Assembly (NCBI RefSeq): GCF_036324505.1
Contig: NC_086349.1
Span: forward strand, 24,514,747-24,578,746
Source: Eleginops maclovinus
Taxonomy: Eukaryota > Chordata > Actinopteri > Perciformes > Eleginopidae
DNA: 64,000 nt
Direction: 5' to 3'
The notes beneath the pieces are model-generated. The model ran no database searches. It was not told the DNA's origin and saw nothing but the letters and a program-made list of their open reading frames with translations. A program made the translations under genes and the position numbers. Position 1 is the stretch's first letter. Each line of letters opens with the position of its first letter. Shown here in pieces: positions 57,152-64,000 of this stretch.

Positions 57152-59249
57152 TGAGATAGATGTAGAGATAGCTCTGGTCTATTATATAATTGATTTAGAG
57201 GTGTGTCGCGGTGGCAGACGTCAGCCTTCTTTAAATAAACTCAGCCTTTTGAAAGGTAAACATACTTGTTATTTGCACTTAAACAGATGGTAGCCACTGC
57301 ACACAGGAAACACTGAATCATAATGTTGGAACACAAACAGAACATGTGGCTTATGACAGGGCAGACCTGTGTATAAAGTCTTGAGAGTCACATTACTGTA
57401 GTTCTTCCTGCAGGAGGAGAATGTAGATTTCTCTTTCGGGGACGCAGAAATCCTTGCATATATCAGGATACTTAAACCCCTCACACGAGTAGTTCACAAA
57501 ATATAAAATGGGACACTTAAGTCCACTTAGAGCTTGTGTGACATGCTTTAAATAACAAATGTTGGCAGAGGACTTATGTTGCTCTAATCTGTTGTGGCCC
57601 ACACAAAGCCGGCATGGATGGGAATGAGCGTAGGTCTGCTGCTGCTGCCCCGGGGTCATGGGATACTTCTCTCCTCCGTGGGTCAGACTGCCCTCAGGAT
57701 TTTCACATTTGACCCCAAAAGGACACACTCACAATACATTGTGCCATTCCTTAAGAGTTTCACACAAAACCAGAGTTTCTTATAGTCCTTCGCTCATCAA
57801 TGTGCAGGCCTGTGGATGCACAATAATCCTCACAGTTTGATGGCCACACAGATAAACAAAGGGTTGCTGTGTACACCGTGCTATTTCGGCTAAATACAGA
57901 ATAGCCCATTACCTGCATACTTGCCTCAGGTCCTTGTGGTTACAGGAACCATCTTCTGCTACATACCCTGACTTTCCCATGGCCTGCAGCCAATACACAC
58001 AAACCAGCGACAATTTAAAAAAGTCAGGGACATTTAGTCCTTTAACGCGTCCATAAATAGCCCGTTTTGAAAGTGTTAGTTGCTCCCACATTTTAAAAAG
58101 GCAGCTTTTACGAGTACCATTCTTTGCATTTTCATGTGAGAGAGATTGGGAACTTGACAAACCTGGTTAACAAGAAACATCTCTGTAACACTACTGCATT
58201 GGCCACAAGGGCAGCCTGAAAACACTCACATAGAAACTGTAAAATCCTCTGAGACAAATGTAAAATGTGTGATATTGGGCTTTATAAATACACTTTGAAT
58301 GATTGATTGACATAGTTGGAAAAAAGTAGCTAACTTGAAACACTTTATTTCAAACAACCCATCCAATACCCTTGACGAACCCTATACATTATAATAATAT
58401 CTCTAAATATGACCTTTATAAAACAATCTTGTCCATGACATCTTAATATAAACCCACTAGTTGTTACTGTAGCCTCCCTTCCTGGCACACCACATGGCTT
58501 TCGTCTGACGCAAGAGCAGCTCACTATTGACAGTTAGCCCTTCCCTTGTGTTCCTCAACATCCAACACATACACACATTTTATTTAAAAGAACTTACCCT
58601 GGTGGTCAAGAACAAATGTACTTTTCTTTCAAATATTGACGGAATAAATCCTGGCTCTCTGAAATGTTCAGAGTCTTCCAATGTTTATGTTTAGCCTTAT
58701 GTTCCTAGGAGCTCCTCTCCAAAGCTCCTTGGTAGTGAAGAAAGGAGAGAGTGAGAGAGATTAGAGGCAGGGAGGAGTGAGCGAGAAATGGGAACACCCA
58801 CACTTAACCCTTTGTTTAACCTGTTGCAGGTAAAAAGACACTGGAGGGGTCCGCTCACCAGGTGTCTGCACGGAAAAGGTGCCAATATAAGGGTTTGAAC
58901 AAAAGGAAAAAGGAATGGCCTGTAGTTTTGAGAGTTGGTTTGAAGTACAAGGTTACAGGTAATCCCACTGAATTCAACAGGGTTCATACTGGCCACCATT
59001 GACCATGTCGTTACAGGGCATGCAAATACAAAAGGAGGGGCAAATGGGAGTCAGCTGAGGGGGGCTTTGTTATGGTGTGGGCGGGACAGTTGGCATCCTG
59101 CTGGAAGTCTCAGGGATGGTAATTAGCTTAGGAGATCTTTTTTTAAGATAGCCCACATGTGATTGTGCTTAGGAGTGGAAACGTTGTGTATGCTTAAAAG
59201 TTATCATGGCCTCAGTCCAAAACAAACCGTAGAAGACCTGAAGTGACAT

Positions 59250-59712
59250 TTAAACAGGTTATATTATGCTTTGTTTGGGGTTTCCCTTTCAGGTTTTCTG
59301 AATGAAAATTGTCTGACTGAAATCCATAAAATCCCCCGCCTGATACGCCTCCCTTGGACGCCTTTGTTTACTTCCGAAACAAAGTGACATCTCGTAACAC
59401 TCTTCATACTCCTATTGGCTTGCGCTCCGACGCATTGCAAGTGATCGGCTACGGGGCCGGACATCTCAAAGTGGTTGACCAATCACAACAGAGCCGGCCA
59501 GCTAACCAATAAGAGCAGATAGTGCTCTGGTTTCAGACAGAGGGTGGGACGATTAAGGGTTCCTTCTATTCTATTCTTCTAAGAGGTGCTGCAGCACAGG
59601 CAGTATAAGAAAAATAAAGAGCTTGTTGAACATTAAAGCATGGACACGTCACAGTAGAGACACCAAATATAAATATGAACCTGAACATTTGCATACAAGG
59701 GTCCCTTTAAAG
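59250..59712 (+). repeat. CCAAT/GC-box MITE copy with an insertion (copy H)
   Basis: It has GGTTATATTATGCTTTGTTT, TTGGGGTTTCCCTTT, CCTATTGGCTTGC, GACCAATCACAACAGAGCCG and AACATTAAAGCATGG, ending GGGTCCCTTTAA. Between the GACAGAGGGTG and AAGAGGTGCTGC blocks, about 40 bp resembling a retroposon tail (GGGACGATTAAGGGTTCCTT .. ATTCTATTCTTCT) interrupts it. Confidence 0.75.
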
Positions 59713-61471
59713 TTCATTTTGCCTAAATGACGTTTTTGAAATGTCATACAATTACGAACGACATTTCTGTTGGCCGATAAGTTCAACTTCACAGAGATAT
59801 GAGCTTCGTCTTTACACCCACCCACATGCTCTTTATCTCAGCATAACACAGGCACACACACACTTCTACTGGAAACATTTTTCCTCTGTGGTCATAGCAG
59901 GTTTTCGTCATACTTTTGAAAATGTGATTTGTTTCTAGGAATCTTGACATCATATTAAAAGAAGAAGCAAATGTCCACGTTTTAAACATGTCATCAGGTT
60001 CAAGGTTCTGTACAGAAGATCATGGCTGCCTCCGTCACCTCAAATGACCCCCTTAGTGATTCGGAAGATTACAGGACAAAGCATCTAACATATAATTACA
60101 TACTTTTATACAAAAATGTGGTTTAAAAGGAACCTTTTGTTCTGATAAAAACTTTTATCAAATGTTACAAGTATTGGGTCTCATGATGGTCTGCGCGTCT
60201 TTAAAATCCCATGTGCTTAACAAACGGCCCGCCTGTCACCAAAAGGGCAGTATTAGTACTTAGAAATAAAAGAAACAGCGTGAAAATATTGTTATCTCTA
60301 TCTCTACTGCCAATATACACAACACTGGAGGTAAAAGTACATTTTATCTCAAGTATCACACCACATGTGTGAATGGGAACTTGTCTCGTGGCTTTTGTTA
60401 GAGCAGCTGTATAATGTCAGCCTTGAGGCTTTTGTTTGGTACTCACTTCTCCAGTAGCTGTCAGACAGATGGATTGTCCTTCGTTTTCACAGAAGTAGAG
60501 TAAAGTTAAAACGTGTTGCCTGGTCCACGTCAGAATTCTGACTTTTTTTCCTCTGACAAATGCAGCTATGAGAAGAGAGAAAAAAATGGGGGGAAAAAGG
60601 AGGTAGTGATTGAGCGCGTAAAGGACATTTCCTGCCATGTCACAAGTAAACCACTCCCTGTTCCTGTAGGCCTGAAACTGACAAATCAAAAAATGACAAA
60701 TAGAAATAGACTTCTTTCTGGCCATGTGCCCCTGGGAACACGTGTGCAAGAACTCCAACCATATCTCTTCATAGGCACACATACTTTATAACTGTTAAGC
60801 TGTTATTTTGTGTCCCTTTGTTGTCTTTTCCCCCCATTTCATATTAATTATGTCCCCTTGCATCTCTTTGTAGTTGTTTCAGCCTGTTTTTAGTCTTTTG
60901 GTGTCTCCTTCTAGTGGTTCATTGTTTATATAGTCATTTTGAGTCTCTTCCTGTCCGCTAAGATACGGTTTGAATGCCATTTGTAGGTGAATGCCAATGG
61001 TTGACCTGTGTCTTTGCCCAGTAGGCCAGCTCAGTAATCCATCTATGATACTGGCCTACATACTTCTTATTCGTCCTTATGTGACCGCTTGCCTATTCAA
61101 TCCTGCGTTAGAATCTTTTTCTTGTTGCTGCTTTAACTTCTGATTTCCTTACAGGAATCAATACAGGTTTATCTTATCTAATATCACCTATTCTTATCAT
61201 ACATCACATTTCAGTGATTGTAATGTGGCTCTGCAGCTGGTGATGTCAGCCTAATGAGTTTCTGTGGAAAGTTACTTTTCATTTCTTCTCTGAACTGCAT
61301 TTTTGTCCACCATGTCTACCATTATTGCCATCTACTGGCTACAAAGGAAAGACACTGATGTTAATTAGATAAATGTCCACCAATAGTTACCAGATGTGGT
61401 GTTAGTAAATATTAAATATGTCTAAACAACTAACACCTCAGACCCTCGGAATTAATATGATGCACAGCTCC

Positions 61472-61745
61472 TTAAAGGGGCCGAATTATGCTAATGTACA
61501 GGTTTCATATCAGTATGTAGTGTTTCTACTGGGACATGTCTCCATGCTTTAATGTTCAAAAAGCTCTTTATGTTTCTCATACTGCCTGAGCTGCAGCACC
61601 TCTTTTCACCCTCTGTCTGAAACCAGAGCCCAGTCTGCTCTGATTGGTTAGCTGACCGGCTCTGTTGTGATTGGTCAACCGCTTAGAGATGTCCCGCCCC
61701 TTAGCCTATCACGTACAATGTGGGCTAAGGGGTCCAACGGTGGCG
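61472..61745 (-). repeat. CCAAT/GC-box MITE copy, 3' two-thirds (copy I)
   Basis: In reverse orientation: TTAAAGGGGCCGAATTATGC (right terminus), TGTCTCCATGCTTTAATGTT, TCTGATTGGTTAGC, TGATTGGTCAACC and GATGTCCCGCCCCTTAGCC. The left terminus is missing. Confidence 0.78.
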
Positions 61746-61855
61746 TTTTCTGTCATACTCGATTCATCTGTCAATCACGCTTATTTTTCAAGGATCTTTT
61801 AGACCGTTAACTATCAGGAGATTATGGGAAATACATTTTCAAATCTTTAATTTGC

Positions 61856-61861
61856 TTTATT
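61856..61861 (-). terminator. apex2: Candidate poly(A) signal of apex2
   Basis: AATAAA on the minus strand, about 240 nt after the stop codon. A second AATAAA at 61950-61955 is equally plausible. Confidence 0.45.
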
Positions 61862-62097
61862 TGTTCAAGCAATAGCAAAAAAATCTAAGATATTAAATAT
61901 TAAATGATATAAGCCGGAGAAATATTGCGAGAAGAAGCTGGAACCAGATTTTATTTACAATGTAATAATAGGAAAAAAGCAACCTTTTAATACTATTATA
62001 ATAACAAGACATACAAACAGCAATTAAAATGTGTGAAATGATGAGACATTTGTGTAGTAACTAGCTAGGAAAAACACCTGTCCGCACAGTCAACATG

Positions 62098-64000
62098 TTA
62101 CTTCCCCTTTTCGACCCACGCAAAGAAATTACACCGAGCGTCTGGGTTGGAGGCGTGTCCCTGAGGACGGGCGCACACAAAGAACTGTTTTCCGAAGTTC
62201 GGCCCCTCCTTCTTCACAGTACGCAGCACACAGGGTTCCCCGTGGACTTTACAGGAGGGAGGTGGAGGCGGCCCGTGAAGCACTGACTTCCAGAACACCA
62301 ACGAAGCCCCTTTCTTTGGCGCTGGGGTTAAATGTTTTAGTTTAATCTGTTTGTCACTCTCCACTGTGGTGCAGAGCTGCGGTGAACCATCATCGAGGAG
62401 CTCAGGGACAGGTTCGCCGCTTGGGGCTGAGGAAACATCTTTGCTGGTTGTGCACGCCTTTTGGGAGTTTTGCGAAGAGGTATCTTCGTCAGAGACAAAT
62501 GTTTTTTTTTCAGGGGCTTCAGTAGAGGGAGCAGCCGTTGGGAGTTTGGGTTTGAAGAAGGAGAGGAGGCTGCCCTGTGGCTTTGGACAAGTCTTAGTCT
62601 TTTTCCCCTTTGGGACAACCGAGTCTGATGTTAATAACCGTTTTTTACCAGAGGCGTTTCCAGCTCCGAATGGGTTTAAGTTCTCCCTCCTTTCCTCCTC
62701 TTCTTGAGATCCCGGCAAAGCCTCCCTGTGCTCAGACTGAATTGATTTTTGGTCCACTTTAACAAAGAAGCGGGATAGCTTCTGCTGCTTTCCTGCAAAC
62801 TCTGGCAGGTAGCATGTACAGAAGGGGGGAGTTTTGGAGCTGGGCAGTAGGGCGCAGCTCAGCTTCCCCCACACAGGGCAGTGGTCCGACCCCTCCACCT
62901 CCGGCATGATGTCCGCTGCCAAAAACTGCTCCTTGGCGAGCTGGCAGTTGGCGAATATGTAGTCGATGCGCGTGCCGTAGTTGGTTTGCCGTGCTCCAGT
63001 CATGGTGGACCAGCATGTGAAGGCGCTGGTGCGGGTGGGGTGGAAATAGCGAAATGTATCCACAAATTTCCCCCCGTGGACGGGATCTGAAGAAGTTACC
63101 TCAAATTCTTCGTTGGTTTGCTCCTCATTCGTTTCCTCTGTTGGTCTGCCACTATGCAAGAAGCCATTCAGCCATTTCCTCCCAGGGTTTTCACCAAAGT
63201 CCTCCTAAATAATGACAAATGTAGAGTTGTATTGTTAGAAATCCTGATGAAATAAAGACCACCACATGCTTCGTTGCTGCGATAGATAACACCCCTCGGA
63301 AGCGTTGAACAGCTGAGCAGTAGACACTGAAACTTGTTCTGCTTTCGTGCAGATGACACACATGAAATATGAGATTGAAAGCTGCCGGTCGGGGGGATTG
63401 TTTTACATTGGATCAGCTGTTTAGGGTTTCAGCTGTTTAGTTTTTCAGCTGTTTTAGTCAGAAATAAGCTAATCTAACTGCTGGCTGCAACTTCATATGC
63501 AGACATGAGATTGGACTCCCGGCAAGATATTGAAAAATCACATTTCACAAGAGACGAGCAAAACCTTGATATGAATGTATTCCAATGTACTTACAATGTC
63601 GCTTGGGTCACAGTGGTCTATTTGCCGGTGAGATGTGTTTACGTCTCCTAAAACAATAACGTGGCTGAAAAATAGAACAGAAAAACCATTAGTTTGGAAG
63701 ATTTAAAGAACAGAGAGGATATGAGAGTAGGTTGCAAACACTTGATACACATCCACAATAAGTCAGAAATGAACTAAATACTTTTTATTTGACCAAATTG
63801 TAAATTCCCTTAAGTTTGTATTTGCTAATGACATGAAAAATGTATGAAAATGAACATCAAGATACATCCGTGCTGCTCAAACTCAAATGTGCAACAGGCT
63901 TAAACTGGTAAAAGCTCGCAAATACATAAACAGAACTGTAATTTTATATTTATGTAAAGATTGAAACTTTATTTTCATTCTGTGAAAACTCTCACCTGCC
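62098..64000 (-). CDS. apex2: AP endonuclease 2 (APEX2), 3' part
   Basis: Three exons are seen: 63204-62098 (last, 368 codons plus stop), 63664-63595, and the final 5 nt of the next upstream exon (64000-63996) before its GTGAG donor. The rest lies beyond the window. The exonuclease/endonuclease/phosphatase core shows VIVLGDVNTSHRQIDHCDPS, AFTCWSTMTGARQTNYGTRI plus DYIF, and the catalytic GSDHCPVWG. A PIP box QGSLLSFF (62554-62577) follows in the low-complexity linker, as in human APEX2, for binding PCNA. The C-terminus is a GRF zinc finger (CKVHGEPCVLRTVKK .. FVCARPQGH .. RCNFFAWVEKGK). The enzyme is a nuclear/mitochondrial 3'-5' exonuclease and 3'-phosphodiesterase that processes abasic and blocked ends and supports ATR-Chk1 signalling. 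The linker is long and rich in S, P, K and E, as is normal for the family. All visible catalytic motifs are intact. Confidence 0.96.

Noticed and set aside
60417..60791. Overlapping 121- and 92-codon frames on opposite strands
   Set aside because: No recognisable motif, no transcript signals, and symmetric openness on both strands.

Overview
This window is eukaryotic and looks like a ray-finned fish chromosome. The genes are split by GT-AG introns, the spacer DNA is AT-rich and full of microsatellites, and the repeats are of teleost type: a Tc1 transposon with long inverted repeats, a tRNA-derived SINE, non-LTR retrotransposon tails and several MITE-like families. There is no prokaryotic gene organisation.

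Five host genes are visible, all on the minus strand. (1) Positions 22629-22675 hold the first coding exon of an ACAP-type ArfGAP, with its 5'UTR and a tiny uORF at about 22.68-22.92 kb. The next 22.6 kb to the left edge show no coding exon I can support and are probably its first intron. (2) 29002-33063 hold a compact seven-exon RING+PHD gene of the PHRF1 family. (3) 37544-44347 hold was (Wiskott-Aldrich syndrome protein), with 11 coding exons reconstructed to 532 residues. (4) 46835-55780 hold slc38a5 (SNAT5 amino acid transporter), with 15 coding exons reconstructed to 476 residues. (5) From 62098 to the right edge lies the 3' part of apex2 (AP endonuclease 2), which runs off the window. 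SLC38A5, WAS and APEX2 are all on the short arm of the human X chromosome (Xp11), so this is a conserved vertebrate linkage group.

The mobile DNA is the other main content. A complete Tc1 element with an intact DD34E transposase (29838-31442) sits in the large intron of the PHRF1-like gene. A 643-bp element flanked by TTAA (40338-40980) lies in a was intron and carries a 38-codon exon with a splice donor. About ten copies of a ~0.4-kb non-autonomous family carrying CCAAT and GC boxes are scattered through the whole window. A 5'-truncated LINE lies at 35.0-35.6 kb, and many LINE/SINE tails are present. Long simple-sequence arrays occupy introns of the PHRF1-like gene, was and slc38a5; one encodes a 19-glycine run in WASP and another abuts a was splice acceptor.

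The genes do not form one pathway. WASP drives Arp2/3 actin nucleation, ACAPs are Arf6 GAPs at membranes, SNAT5 moves glutamine and related amino acids, APEX2 repairs abasic sites, and PHRF1 is a nuclear ubiquitin-ligase/chromatin reader. I found no clearly novel multi-gene system. The most interesting leads are the TTAA element with its exon, the CCAAT/GC-box MITE family, and the minimal PHRF1-like gene.
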